NCBI GenBank assembly: GCA_034112105.1
Contig: JAWUVZ010000110.1
Span: 1 to 57,413 of the forward strand
From: Glaciecola sp034112105
GTDB taxonomy: Bacteria; Pseudomonadota; Gammaproteobacteria; Enterobacterales; Alteromonadaceae
Length of the DNA: 57,413 nucleotides
Direction: 5' to 3'
This document shows, one piece after another, positions 9,142 through 18,414 of this stretch. Within the stretch, counting starts at the first letter, position 1; each line of letters starts with the position of its first letter. Made by a program: the position numbers and the translations under genes. The notes beneath the pieces were generated by a model that was not told the origin of the DNA, made no database searches, and was given only the letters and a program-made list of their open reading frames with translations.

Positions 9142-11337
9142 ATGCGGAATTACTTAGTGCTGCTGTTGTTGCTGATACCATTTGGTTTGCATGCCTCAGA
9201 TAAACAGCCACAAAATATTGTTTTTATTCTGGCTGATGATCTTGGCTGGAATGATACTAATATTTTTCAACAAAGCCAATTTATCGAAACCCCGAACATA
9301 GATGCGCTTGCGTCAAGGGGAATGGTTTTCAGCCAAGCCTATACAAACAGCCCTTTGTGTTCGCCTACTCGTGCTTCAATACTGACAGGGCAAACCCCGG
9401 CTAGACACGGGTCAACAACGCCAAATCATCATTTACCATTAGTCAGGTTGACACCTTCATTACCACAATCTGCCGCAACCAATAAAAAGTCGATTACACC
9501 AGAAACTGTTACTCGTTTGGCCTCCAATTTACCGACATTATCATCTATCCTAAAAGCGAATAATTATAACACTGCACACTTTGGTAAATGGCACCTTGGA
9601 TCAAGTCCCTATAGCCCGCTGGAGCATGGATTTGACCTTGATATTCCCAATTATGCAGGACCTGGCCCCGCGGGTGGATTTCTTGCTCCGTGGAGCTTTG
9701 CTCCAAATATTCAACCACAAACGCCTGGCGAACATATTGATATACGACTCGCAAAAGAGGCGAGGAACTGGATACAAAGCGTAAAGAACGAAGGGCCCTT
9801 CTTTTTAAATTTCTGGGCTTTTTCTGTACATACTCCTTTCAACGCAGACCGCGACACTGTGGATTATTTTATCGGCAAGCGTTCACCTTATCATAGTCAG
9901 CGCAGCGCAACATATGCTGCTATGGTGAAGCAGTTCGATGACGCGGTGGGGATATTATGGGAAGCGCTAGTCGAGGCTGAAGTAGAGAACGACACTATTG
10001 TGATTTTTACCTCAGATAATGGCGGCAATATGTACAATGTATTAGGCACCGTGCATGCTACCAGCAACTTCCCGCTAAGAGGCGGAAAAGCAACAAATTA
10101 TGATGGTGGATTAAGAGTACCAACAGCTATTATTTGGCCTGGACTCACCCAGCCAAATACACTTAGTAATATCCCAATACAGTCCGCGGATTATTTCCCA
10201 ACATTACTCCGTGGGCTTAATTTATCTTGGCCATCACCACATATTATAGATGGCAATGATATTCGGCCTGCACTGCAGGGTAAGTCAATACAAACGCGCG
10301 CAATTTTTTCTTATTATCCTGCAGAGCCTAGGGTTCCAGATTGGTTGCCCCCTTCTATTACAGTTATGCTAGATGGCTGGAAGCTAATTCGTACTTTTCA
10401 CTACGGTAGAACCGATGGTCACTTCTATCAGTTGTATGATCTCAATACTGATCCATCAGAATCGAATAATCTATACGAAGTTAACCGGACTAAACTTTCT
10501 GAGCTTGATGCATTAATCGATGCTCACCTGCTAGACACTGATGCAGTGAGTCCTGCAATAAACCCTAACTACCTTAATAATACGTTTAACTATAATACAA
10601 TGGGGGTTGCGAGCGAAAATTTTCAATTACCAGAAGAAAAAATGCAAATTGACTTTCAATTTCAAGTTGATATTCCAGAACAAATAATCAATAGCGGGAG
10701 TACAGCTAAAATAACTTATCAACTCACAAATGCGACTAATCGTGTATCAGTGAGATATGAACAGTTTATGGGACCATCCATAGAGCTTACTGAAAACGCT
10801 AATAACATCAGTTTTATCGCTCCGAATGTGTCGCATTCGCAATATGTTGCGCTCGCGTTTATTGTATCAGATGGACAGCAAACTATAAGAAAACAAGTGG
10901 GAGTGCGCATCAATCCTATTCAGATTTCCCCTAGTTTATCAGTCTCGCAGATTAGCAGAAATGTGACTAAGGGAAGTATCGCTGAGTTTCATATCGAGGC
11001 GATTGATGGAAATAAAGATTTTATTGATATGAGCGTGACAAGTGACGATATAAGCGCCAGTTCGCTAAGTATCCCTCCAACAGTTGGAACCTTCATGATT
11101 AATATTCCAGTTGATTTTTCAGGTGATTCAATAACCTTATTATTTACAGCTGAAGACGCGCAGCATAGCGTTCAACAAACAATTACGTTCACTGTATCTG
11201 CCGCTATTATACCTGAAGTTGAGACAACGTCGGGTGGCGGTCTCAATGCGCTTTGGTTGGTATTTGTTGGTTTGCTTATCTTTTTTAGGTCGCGCTCGTC
11301 GGCTAGCCAATTTGATCAGCCAACCAATCTGAGATAG
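9142..11337 (+). CDS. Secreted type I (formylglycine) sulfatase with a GlyGly-CTERM-like tail
   Basis: A 731-residue exported enzyme. A signal peptide (residues 1-18) is followed by the sulfatase domain (about 24-460), which opens with NIVFILADDLGWND, giving the metal-binding Asp pair. The activation motif C-S-P-T-R is at residues 73-77, where Cys73 would be oxidised to formylglycine. GKWHLG and FTSDNGG are the other expected active-site segments. Residues of about 500-690 look like beta-sandwich domains. The end is SGGG plus a hydrophobic helix plus RSRS, a GlyGly-CTERM-like sorting tail, so the protein may pass through type II secretion and be processed by rhombosortase. The substrate is probably a sulfated polysaccharide but cannot be read from the sequence. 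Its activating enzyme is encoded 13 bases downstream. Confidence 0.9.
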   Translation: MRNYLVLLLLLIPFGLHASDKQPQNIVFILADDLGWNDTNIFQQSQFIETPNIDALASRGMVFSQAYTNSPLCSPTRASILTGQTPARHGSTTPNHHLPLVRLTPSLPQSAATNKKSITPETVTRLASNLPTLSSILKANNYNTAHFGKWHLGSSPYSPLEHGFDLDIPNYAGPGPAGGFLAPWSFAPNIQPQTPGEHIDIRLAKEARNWIQSVKNEGPFFLNFWAFSVHTPFNADRDTVDYFIGKRSPYHSQRSATYAAMVKQFDDAVGILWEALVEAEVENDTIVIFTSDNGGNMYNVLGTVHATSNFPLRGGKATNYDGGLRVPTAIIWPGLTQPNTLSNIPIQSADYFPTLLRGLNLSWPSPHIIDGNDIRPALQGKSIQTRAIFSYYPAEPRVPDWLPPSITVMLDGWKLIRTFHYGRTDGHFYQLYDLNTDPSESNNLYEVNRTKLSELDALIDAHLLDTDAVSPAINPNYLNNTFNYNTMGVASENFQLPEEKMQIDFQFQVDIPEQIINSGSTAKITYQLTNATNRVSVRYEQFMGPSIELTENANNISFIAPNVSHSQYVALAFIVSDGQQTIRKQVGVRINPIQISPSLSVSQISRNVTKGSIAEFHIEAIDGNKDFIDMSVTSDDISASSLSIPPTVGTFMINIPVDFSGDSITLLFTAEDAQHSVQQTITFTVSAAIIPEVETTSGGGLNALWLVFVGLLIFFRSRSSASQFDQPTNLR

Positions 11338-11350
11338 GCAGCACTTGAAT

Positions 11351-12367
11351 ATGCTCAAACCAATTTTAACATTGTCTATCACGGCCATAACGCTAACCTT
11401 TATAGCCTATCAATTAATTGTTGCTCAAATATTCAACGAAAAAAAGTTAAAAAATCCATATATGTGCTCCGAGTTCTTAGGAATGTCTTTGGTCAAGGGG
11501 GGGACTTTTGCAATGGGATCAGGAGCCGTATATCCAGAAGAAATGCCCATTACACAAAGGCAAGTGCCCGATTTTTATATGGATCGTCATGAAGTTACCA
11601 ATTTACAGTTTGCTGAATTTGTTGCAGCAACTGGCTATGTCACAATAGCTCAAAGGGTCCCATCCGCTGAAGACTACCCTGATATTCCTAATGAGCTATT
11701 GAAGCCAGGTTCTGCGGTGTTCGTTAAACTATCACAAGCGCTTGAAGCCAAAAGTTTTATTAACTGGTGGCATTTTACTGAAGGCGCATATTGGAAAAAT
11801 CCTTTAGGCCCAGGTAGCAATAATGAAGGTAAAGAGTACTTTCCCGTCATACATATTGCCTATGATGATGCGCTAGCCTATGCAACATGGAAAGGACATA
11901 GACTACCAACGGAAGCTGAGTACGAATATGCGAGTCGAGGAGGGTTAGATGGGGCTAAATATGCTACCGGAAGTTCACTAACAGACAATGGCAAATACCT
12001 CGCTAATACATGGCAAGGTTTATTCCCTTTTAACGATACAGCTGAAGATGGTTATTTGGGTTTGGCTCCCGTGGGCTGCTATCCACAAAATCACTTTGGC
12101 ATTCATGACTTAATTGGGAATGTGTGGGAGTGGACTCAAAGTGTATATTACCCCCGTCATTTTGATCCCAGCAAACCACCTATAAATCTTCCAGTGCAAG
12201 GCTTCGATAGAAATCAGCCCGGGATTGGCGTCGGTGTTATTAAGGGGGGCTCATATTTATGTTCAGAGGATTTTTGTATGCGCTACCGTCCAGCAGCAAG
12301 ACAAGCCCAAGACACTGGACTCGGAACGAGTCATATTGGCTTTAGAACGGTTAAGGATGCTACTTGA
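11351..12367 (+). CDS. Membrane-anchored formylglycine-generating enzyme (SUMF1/FGE family)
   Basis: A 338-residue protein. An N-terminal hydrophobic segment (residues 5-24) acts as a membrane anchor or uncleaved signal, and it is followed by a full FGE-sulfatase domain. Visible parts are GMSLVKGGTFAMGSG, FYMDRHEVTNLQFAEFV, HRLPTEAEYEYASRGG, LIGNVWEWTQSVY and GGSYLCSEDFCMRYRPAAR. The last segment holds Cys304 and Cys309, spaced like the copper-binding catalytic pair of human FGE (336/341), so this is a true oxygen-dependent FGE and not a paralogue lacking cysteines. It should oxidise Cys73 of the upstream sulfatase. The frame opens at a TTG two codons earlier; ATG 11351 is preferred. The topology puts the enzyme in the periplasm. 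Confidence 0.9.
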   Translation: MLKPILTLSITAITLTFIAYQLIVAQIFNEKKLKNPYMCSEFLGMSLVKGGTFAMGSGAVYPEEMPITQRQVPDFYMDRHEVTNLQFAEFVAATGYVTIAQRVPSAEDYPDIPNELLKPGSAVFVKLSQALEAKSFINWWHFTEGAYWKNPLGPGSNNEGKEYFPVIHIAYDDALAYATWKGHRLPTEAEYEYASRGGLDGAKYATGSSLTDNGKYLANTWQGLFPFNDTAEDGYLGLAPVGCYPQNHFGIHDLIGNVWEWTQSVYYPRHFDPSKPPINLPVQGFDRNQPGIGVGVIKGGSYLCSEDFCMRYRPAARQAQDTGLGTSHIGFRTVKDAT

Positions 12368-12460
12368 TTTAGTCGCACACAAAAGGCTTAGCGGATTAAC
12401 TTACTAAATAAGATAATACACGCTTATCTATGTTGATTGAGCACATAACGAAACACTCAA

Positions 12461-12500
12461 AAAAGGGCCCAGTTACTTTCCATTAACTCGGCCCTTTGTT
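12461..12500. terminator. Rho-independent terminator between convergent genes
   Basis: The stem AAAGGGCC / GGCCCTTT is extended by AGTTA/TAACT after one mismatch, around an eight-base loop. There are six T's on the minus side and a short T-rich stretch on the plus side. It best fits the end of the mlaA/ccm operon and may also serve the FGE gene. Confidence 0.8.
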
Positions 12501-12542
12501 TACTTCGCGCCAACTCGACTTTTCACGAGTCCGGTGCTGCTA

Positions 12543-13388
12543 TTACATATCCTTTAACAAGTCTTCAAAGTTAGAAAAGTCATCATCTTCTTCTTCTAAC
12601 TCTTCTTTGCTTTTAATCGTAATCTTACCGTCGCTAACTTTAAACGCTAAACGCTGAAAATAAGCCTCCCGAACAAACAGATATTGATCAAGTGACCGGT
12701 TTAACGTTTCTTCTTGTGCTAACAAAGAGGCTCTTGTCTCCATAATTTTAATCACGTTCGACGCAATAACGTAGGGGTCTTCAAGGATGGTCATTGGCCA
12801 ATAGACATTATCGACAACACGACCGGTAAAACTTCTAAAGTCACTTGGGCCTAATGCTGGCAACATAAGGTAAGGGCCTGTTCCAACGCCCCATACACCT
12901 AGCACTTCACCAAAGTCTTCTTCTTTTACTTCTAAACCCATCTCGGATGCGACGTCAAACAAGCCGACTATACCAACCGTACTGTTTAACAAAAAGCGGC
13001 CGACACTGGTGAGCGAATCAACTGGTTTGCCTTGCAGTAAATTGTTCACTGCACTGGCAGGCTCGCTCAGGTTTTCAGAAGCGTTAAGTAAGCCACTTCT
13101 AATAAATTGGGGAGTTACCGTAATGTAGGCCTTGGTTGCAGGCTTGACTAAAAAACGGTCGAGAATGTCGAAGTTGAAATCCCAAAAAACACGGTTAATG
13201 GGTTCGAACGGATCAACATTGCGCTCTGGTTCTTCCGCTGCGCTTACTGCATCTGCAGCTGGGTTTAGTTCACCCACCACAGTTTCTTGATGTTTTGATA
13301 ATTCAGCTTGCTCATTGGCCGACTGACTTGCGCACCCGCCTAATCCTAAGGCAAAAACGAACGCAATTATTGTAAACTTATTGGTCAC
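12543..13388 (-). CDS. mlaA: MlaA (VacJ) outer-membrane phospholipid-removal lipoprotein
   Basis: A 281-residue lipoprotein. The signal peptide ends in the lipobox LGGC with Cys19. The MlaA domain begins at DPFEPINRVFWDFN and includes SAVNNLLQGK, GRFLLNSTVGIVGLFDVA, and GVWGVGTGPYLMLPALGPSD. MlaA removes mislocalised phospholipid from the outer leaflet together with porins and passes it to MlaC. An acidic C-terminal tail (EELEEEDDD) is present. The start is GTG and overlaps the ccmI stop by four bases (GTGA), so mlaA is the last gene of the ccm operon. The other mla genes are not in this window. Confidence 0.95.
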   Translation of the reverse strand: MTNKFTIIAFVFALGLGGCASQSANEQAELSKHQETVVGELNPAADAVSAAEEPERNVDPFEPINRVFWDFNFDILDRFLVKPATKAYITVTPQFIRSGLLNASENLSEPASAVNNLLQGKPVDSLTSVGRFLLNSTVGIVGLFDVASEMGLEVKEEDFGEVLGVWGVGTGPYLMLPALGPSDFRSFTGRVVDNVYWPMTILEDPYVIASNVIKIMETRASLLAQEETLNRSLDQYLFVREAYFQRLAFKVSDGKITIKSKEELEEEDDDFSNFEDLLKDM

Positions 13389-14755
13389 TGTACTTCCTTA
13401 TTTATAATTAAAGTGACAGCTTGCATACTGTCATTAACCTGCACATTAACGAGGCTTCCTTGTAACTCGCCAGTACTAGTCATTACGTCTTCATCTATCG
13501 ATATACGTGCAGTTATGGTGACTTGCTCAGCATTTTTCAATGATAAACTCGCAATCATTGCGTCATCTGCACTCAATGTCACCGAAATAGGAAACTGCGG
13601 TAAAGCCAATTTCTTAACCGCTAAAGGGACTCTACTACCTGATATCGCATCTTGTGCGAATACAATTAAAAAACCACTAGAGGGTATTTTACTCTCTAAT
13701 TCACTGGCAATTGAAACGGTAATATCAAAGCCTCTATCAGCACTTTCTTGTCTAACTTGTTGACCTGCGCCATTGGCTATATCGGCCTTCGAAGGTATAG
13801 ACCCGGCTAACGATATTGTGCTTTCAGCCGCCAATTCATTTAATTCATTATTATTCAGTAACAACAGCTCCTCAGGGGCTCCCATTGTGCGTAGTTGACT
13901 CACTAACGATTGGTACAACGAGCTGTTTGCTGAAAGCTGGTCTTTAATTATTGCAAAGTTAGCAAGCGCAACCTCCCTGTCATTTAACTGCGCGGCTACC
14001 ACGGTCAATAACAAACGATAATTGCGATTCTCAGGTGCTATCTGAACCAAGTAACTGACTTGTCGTTTGGCGTTCTGCAGGTTTTCATCATCACCCACCA
14101 TCATCATCGCTTGTGCGTACTTCATGCGAATATCTTCAGAATCAGGACTTATTTTCAACGCTTTATCAAATGCATTCACTGCTTCTTCAGTCTGCCCTAA
14201 TGACATACGTAATCGGCCAAGCCATTGCCATCCGGTTGCATCCAAAGGGTCTTTGCGAAGTTGCTGGCGAATAACTAGCGCATATTTTTGGAATTCTTCA
14301 GGTTGCACATCATTAGCAGGCTTTACCAAAATACGTTGACTAAGTTGATCTATATTATTGGTCGCATCAACTAAATCCTGCAATCCGGAGAGTTGATTTG
14401 CGTCTACATACACCCAAACTGCGGCTGCTATAGCAGGAATAGCGCCAATAATGAGAGGGAGCTTAGCTGACTTTGCCGACAAACTGGTGCTTGCCGCTTT
14501 TCTCTCCTGTGCGTCGTGAAACGCAGTTTCATCGGCTAATGCCACTTTCATTTCATCTATCGCGGTTTGCATTTCTTCAGGATCAATTAATCCCTCTGAT
14601 GCTTCTCGCTCTATTTCCTGAATTCGTTGCTTGATCACGTTCGTGTTGGTCACTTCAAAACGTTTTTTAGCATTTCTGTCTTTCAGCCAAGGATAAACAA
14701 TAAAACCAACGGCGATAAGCGCAAATAGAGCGCAATACAAATAAAAACTAGTCAC
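13385..14755 (-). CDS. ccmI: Cytochrome c biogenesis protein CcmI (TPR apocytochrome chaperone)
   Basis: A 456-residue inner-membrane protein. Two hydrophobic segments (about residues 3-22 and 99-118) flank a cytoplasmic loop rich in charged residues, and a periplasmic TPR region follows (about 150-290; for example WQWLGRLRMSLGQTEEAVNAFDKAL). A beta-rich C-terminal domain (about 340-456) is typical of CcmI/NrfG-extended proteins. CcmI delivers apocytochrome c to the CcmF/H ligation complex. The start is GTG and overlaps the ccmH stop by one base. The order ccmH-ccmI supports the call. Confidence 0.93.
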   Translation of the reverse strand: MTSFYLYCALFALIAVGFIVYPWLKDRNAKKRFEVTNTNVIKQRIQEIEREASEGLIDPEEMQTAIDEMKVALADETAFHDAQERKAASTSLSAKSAKLPLIIGAIPAIAAAVWVYVDANQLSGLQDLVDATNNIDQLSQRILVKPANDVQPEEFQKYALVIRQQLRKDPLDATGWQWLGRLRMSLGQTEEAVNAFDKALKISPDSEDIRMKYAQAMMMVGDDENLQNAKRQVSYLVQIAPENRNYRLLLTVVAAQLNDREVALANFAIIKDQLSANSSLYQSLVSQLRTMGAPEELLLLNNNELNELAAESTISLAGSIPSKADIANGAGQQVRQESADRGFDITVSIASELESKIPSSGFLIVFAQDAISGSRVPLAVKKLALPQFPISVTLSADDAMIASLSLKNAEQVTITARISIDEDVMTSTGELQGSLVNVQVNDSMQAVTLIINKEVQ

Positions 14756-15279
14756 TAGTCATCCTTTAACAATTTATTAGCTGCTGCTAATTTAGCTTCA
14801 ATATTTTCTTCTGGTGTTACTTTACGACGCATTAAGAACACAGCCATCATGACGAACGCAAACAAAACCGGTAAAGCCCATAACCATATTGTCACTGGTG
14901 TTACAGGCGGCTGATAATGAACAAAGTCGCCGTATCGCTCTTTCATGTAATCAATGACTTGTTGCTCAGAACTGCCCTGCAGCATCAATTGATACACTTT
15001 TCGACGCATGTCATGCGCTATCATTGCGTCGGAGTCAGCTATGTTTTGGTTTTGGCACATTGGGCATCGTAGCTCGGCCGTTAGCTTTAAAAATGTTTTT
15101 CTATCGTTTGGATCCTCAAACAAATAGTTCTCACCCATCTTTTGGGCTTCGGACACTTTCTCTGCTACGTCATCTGCTGCGTCGCTTGAATTTGAGTCTT
15201 GCGCAAGTGCAGTTGATGTTGCTGTGGCCAACACCATCAAAACCAATAGCATTACCATGAACGAAGCAGCGATTTTCAT
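14755..15279 (-). CDS. ccmH: Cytochrome c maturation thiol-reductase CcmH
   Basis: A 174-residue protein with a signal peptide (cleavage after about residue 26, ALA-QD), the redox motif LRCPMCQ (Cys72 and Cys75), and a C-terminal membrane helix (TIWLWALPVLFAFVMMAVFL). CcmH reduces the apocytochrome CXXCH cysteines before haem ligation. The segment between the signal peptide and the redox motif is about 20 residues longer than in E. coli and is acidic. It corresponds to the short CcmL-like half, with the TPR half encoded separately as ccmI. It overlaps ccmG by four bases. Confidence 0.95.
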   Translation of the reverse strand: MKIAASFMVMLLVLMVLATATSTALAQDSNSSDAADDVAEKVSEAQKMGENYLFEDPNDRKTFLKLTAELRCPMCQNQNIADSDAMIAHDMRRKVYQLMLQGSSEQQVIDYMKERYGDFVHYQPPVTPVTIWLWALPVLFAFVMMAVFLMRRKVTPEENIEAKLAAANKLLKDD

Positions 15280-15884
15280 TTCCCTGCTCCTGATTCAGTA
15301 CCGGATGATGTCGCTTTATGCTCAATCTCAGCTAGGACTGGAGCGAACTTATTTTGCCAAACTCGCTCATTCAAATCACCTAAGTGATGCACTCGAATAA
15401 CCCCTTCCTGGTCGACAAGAAAGGTTTCCGGAGCCCCTGTGACGCCTAAATCCAGTGATGTATTGCGGTACACATCAAAGATATTAAACGCGTAGGGATC
15501 ACCAAATTTGCTTAACGTTGAAATAACTTCTGTGCGCACTCTTTCAATTGTCTTGGTCCCAAAGTCAGGGTCAAGATCTTGATCGTAATACAATCCAACA
15601 ATCCGGTACCCCTGATCTTTTAAGCTCTCCAAGTAAGGCAATTCAATTGCGCACGTGGTACACCAAACTCCCCAAACATTGATTAAGGTAATCTGACCAT
15701 CAAAAACCGAGTTATCATACATGACCGACTCGTCCATCAAGTCAGGTAGTGTAAAGTCTGGGAAAGGGTTAGAAACCGCTGTCGACTCACGATCCTTCGG
15801 GTTTGAATAAAGCCCTTGGAATAAGAAAACAGCTAATCCTAAGAACAATACTAAAGGCAGCATAAACCATGTAAGACGTTTCAT
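15276..15884 (-). CDS. ccmG: Thiol:disulfide interchange protein CcmG/DsbE
   Basis: A 202-residue protein with an N-terminal membrane anchor (residues 5-24) and a periplasmic thioredoxin fold. The active site is NVWGVWCTTCAIELPYL (Cys75 and Cys78). The second residue of the CXXC is Thr where CcmG proteins usually have Pro (WCPTC). The family loop GVTGAPETFLVD, with the cis-Pro and Glu, is intact. CcmG passes electrons from CcmD/DsbD-type proteins to CcmH and the apocytochrome. The C-terminus has a short Ser/Gly/Thr-rich tail. It overlaps ccmF by one base. Confidence 0.95.
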   Translation of the reverse strand: MKRLTWFMLPLVLFLGLAVFLFQGLYSNPKDRESTAVSNPFPDFTLPDLMDESVMYDNSVFDGQITLINVWGVWCTTCAIELPYLESLKDQGYRIVGLYYDQDLDPDFGTKTIERVRTEVISTLSKFGDPYAFNIFDVYRNTSLDLGVTGAPETFLVDQEGVIRVHHLGDLNERVWQNKFAPVLAEIEHKATSSGTESGAGK

Positions 15885-17944
15885 TAAGTTTGCTCCCCAG
15901 CTAAGTTACTACCTTTATTACCTTGCGGCGGCTGCCCTACCGGCACCGGCTCGCTATCACCGTCATCAGTATTTGGGCTCGCGCCAACGTTCTTCCACTT
16001 TGCCATTTTTTTAATACGGTAGCGTTTATCACTTATTGAGAAGATACCACCAATGGCCATTATCACAGCGCCACCCCAAATCCAGACAACAAAGGGCTTG
16101 TAGTACAATCGAATAGCCCATGCGTCGTTAGAAAGAGGCTCACCTAAGGCAATAAATAAGTCCATGGTCAACGTAGTTTGTATACCTGCTTCGGTCATTG
16201 ACGTGCGCTGTACCGGGTAAAAACGTTTTTCCGGCTCAAGGTGATTCACAAACTTGCCGTTTTTATACACATCAAAAATACCGCGGTCCGCACTGTAGTT
16301 GGGCCCTTCTATTTGCTCAACACCCGTAAAAGAAACGGTATAATCAGCTATTTTCACGGTGTCTCCAGCGGTCATTCGCACATCACGCTCTAACTCGTAA
16401 TTACTCACTAAGCTTATACCGATTAGAGTGACCGCAAAACCAACATGCCCCAACACCATACCCCAGTGACTGGGTGTCAGTTTGCGCAAGGAAGCTAAAA
16501 CCGGTTCTGATCTGGTTGTTGAAACAACACGTTGACGCACTTCTAACATAATCGCTATCAAAATCCAGAAGCTCATGACCATACCGAGCGTACCCATATA
16601 AGTTGGCTCGTCGTAACTAAAGTTAACCAATATTCCTGCTGACAATGCCAATACGAACGCAAGTAACAACTGATTTCTTAACGCAGAAGGTCGCTGGTTT
16701 TTCCAGCGCGATAACGGACCAACTGCCATAAACAGAACAAAAGGAACGATAAGCAACGTAAACATTTGATTAAAGAACGGTGCACCAATTGATATTGTGC
16801 CTAAGCCTAATTCTTTGTGAACCAATGGCAGTAATGTGCCAAGCAGCACAACAATAGTTGCAGCAACTAACAAGACGTTATTACCCATTAGCATCATTTC
16901 GCGCGAGAACATTTCATAACGCCCAACACTTTTCAATTGCGAAGCGCGAACGGCATACAGTAATAACGAGCCGCCAATGACAACCACTAGCAAACCCAGA
17001 ATAAACAAGCCACGAGAAGGATCGCTGGCAAATGAATGCACCGAGACTAGAACACCAGAGCGAACTAGGAAAGTACCGAGCAAACTTAGTGAGAATGCGG
17101 TAATAGCTAAGAGTACAGTCCATGACTTAAACACTTTACGTTTCTCGGTCACCGCTAAACTGTGCATTAGTGCTGTACCGACTAACCAAGGCATGAATGA
17201 TGCGTTTTCAACAGGGTCCCAAAACCACCAGCCGCCCCAACCAAGTTCGTAGTAAGCCCACCAACTGCCCAGTGCAATACCAACGGTGAGAAAACTCCAA
17301 GCAGCAATAGTCCAAGGGCGTGACCATCTGGCCCATGTTGAATCAAGTTGACCGCCAATTAACGCGGCAATCGCAAACGCAAAAGCGACTGAGAAGCCGA
17401 CATAGCCCATGTATAGCATTGGCGGGTGAATAATCATGCCAAAGTCTTGTAATAAGGGGTTTAGGTCTCGACCATCGACAGGGAAAAACGGCAGTAAGCT
17501 GTCAAACGGATTCGAGGTTAACAGCATAAACAAATAGAAACCAATGCTGACCATGCCCAATACAGAGAGTACGCGAGCGATCATCGCTTGTGGAATACCC
17601 TTGGAAAATAAGGCAACCGCACAGGTCCAAACCGAAAAGATTAAACACCAGAGAAGAAAGCTACCTTCGTGCCCTCCCCATACCGCTGTTATCTTGTAAT
17701 AAATAGGCAATGCACTGTTTGAGTTTTGTGCCACGTACTGCACACTAAAGTCGTCAACCGCGAATGAATAGGTTAAACAACCGTAGGCAAAGGCCGTAAA
17801 TAAGAACAGACCAAAACTTAATGGACGACCCATTCTCATCATGGTTTGATTGTGAATTTGTGCTCCCCACAAAGGATAAATGGCGAGCAAAATAGACAAT
17901 GCTAATGCAATAATAAGTGTGATATTTCCTAACTCTGGGATCAT
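15884..17944 (-). CDS. ccmF: Haem lyase subunit CcmF
   Basis: A 686-residue polytopic membrane protein of normal CcmF length, the core of the cytochrome c haem ligase with CcmH and CcmI. The tryptophan-rich haem-handling WWD motif is present as WGGWWFWDPVENASFMPW, and VWGGHEGSFLLW is also conserved. A large periplasmic domain lies near residues 510-610, before the last helix, and the C-terminus is hydrophilic. It overlaps ccmE and ccmG by one base each. Confidence 0.98.
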   Translation of the reverse strand: MIPELGNITLIIALALSILLAIYPLWGAQIHNQTMMRMGRPLSFGLFLFTAFAYGCLTYSFAVDDFSVQYVAQNSNSALPIYYKITAVWGGHEGSFLLWCLIFSVWTCAVALFSKGIPQAMIARVLSVLGMVSIGFYLFMLLTSNPFDSLLPFFPVDGRDLNPLLQDFGMIIHPPMLYMGYVGFSVAFAFAIAALIGGQLDSTWARWSRPWTIAAWSFLTVGIALGSWWAYYELGWGGWWFWDPVENASFMPWLVGTALMHSLAVTEKRKVFKSWTVLLAITAFSLSLLGTFLVRSGVLVSVHSFASDPSRGLFILGLLVVVIGGSLLLYAVRASQLKSVGRYEMFSREMMLMGNNVLLVAATIVVLLGTLLPLVHKELGLGTISIGAPFFNQMFTLLIVPFVLFMAVGPLSRWKNQRPSALRNQLLLAFVLALSAGILVNFSYDEPTYMGTLGMVMSFWILIAIMLEVRQRVVSTTRSEPVLASLRKLTPSHWGMVLGHVGFAVTLIGISLVSNYELERDVRMTAGDTVKIADYTVSFTGVEQIEGPNYSADRGIFDVYKNGKFVNHLEPEKRFYPVQRTSMTEAGIQTTLTMDLFIALGEPLSNDAWAIRLYYKPFVVWIWGGAVIMAIGGIFSISDKRYRIKKMAKWKNVGASPNTDDGDSEPVPVGQPPQGNKGSNLAGEQT

Positions 17945-18414
17945 TAGTATCCTGCCTGCTCTGGTTTAACGTGCTTTATTCCTTTGAGTTGCTCAGCTAA
18001 TTCTGGCGGCATATATTCTTCATCATGCTTAGCCAATACTTCATGAGCAACAATTAAATTACTTTCTTGTAAAATACCGGTAGCAACAATACCTTGCCCT
18101 TCGCGAAACAAATCAGGCAAGCTGCCATTAAATCGAACGGTAACTTTAGGACCGATATCCATCAAGTCGAAGCTCACAGCGAGGGTTTCTTCATCGCGCG
18201 ATACTGAGCCAGGTACAACTAAGCCCCCAATGCGCAGACGTTGACCCACCACTGGTTTTATCCCTGTCTTAGCTTTACCATCAATAATTTCGCTTGGCGT
18301 ATAAAACACATCAATTGAATCTTGCAGCGCATACAGCATGAAACCTACTGCTGCTACAAGCAATATTCCAATGCTTGACACTGCGATCAAGCGTTGCTTA
18401 CGTCTTGGGTTCAT
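17944..18414 (-). CDS. ccmE: Haem chaperone CcmE
   Basis: A 156-residue protein with an N-terminal anchor (about residues 9-29) and an OB-fold periplasmic domain. The haem-binding histidine is His130 in AKHDEEYMPPE, with Tyr134, matching the H-x-x-x-Y motif of the gammaproteobacterial type. CcmE carries haem from CcmC to CcmF. Its start lies inside the end of ccmD (17-base overlap). Confidence 0.97.
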   Translation of the reverse strand: MNPRRKQRLIAVSSIGILLVAAVGFMLYALQDSIDVFYTPSEIIDGKAKTGIKPVVGQRLRIGGLVVPGSVSRDEETLAVSFDLMDIGPKVTVRFNGSLPDLFREGQGIVATGILQESNLIVAHEVLAKHDEEYMPPELAEQLKGIKHVKPEQAGY

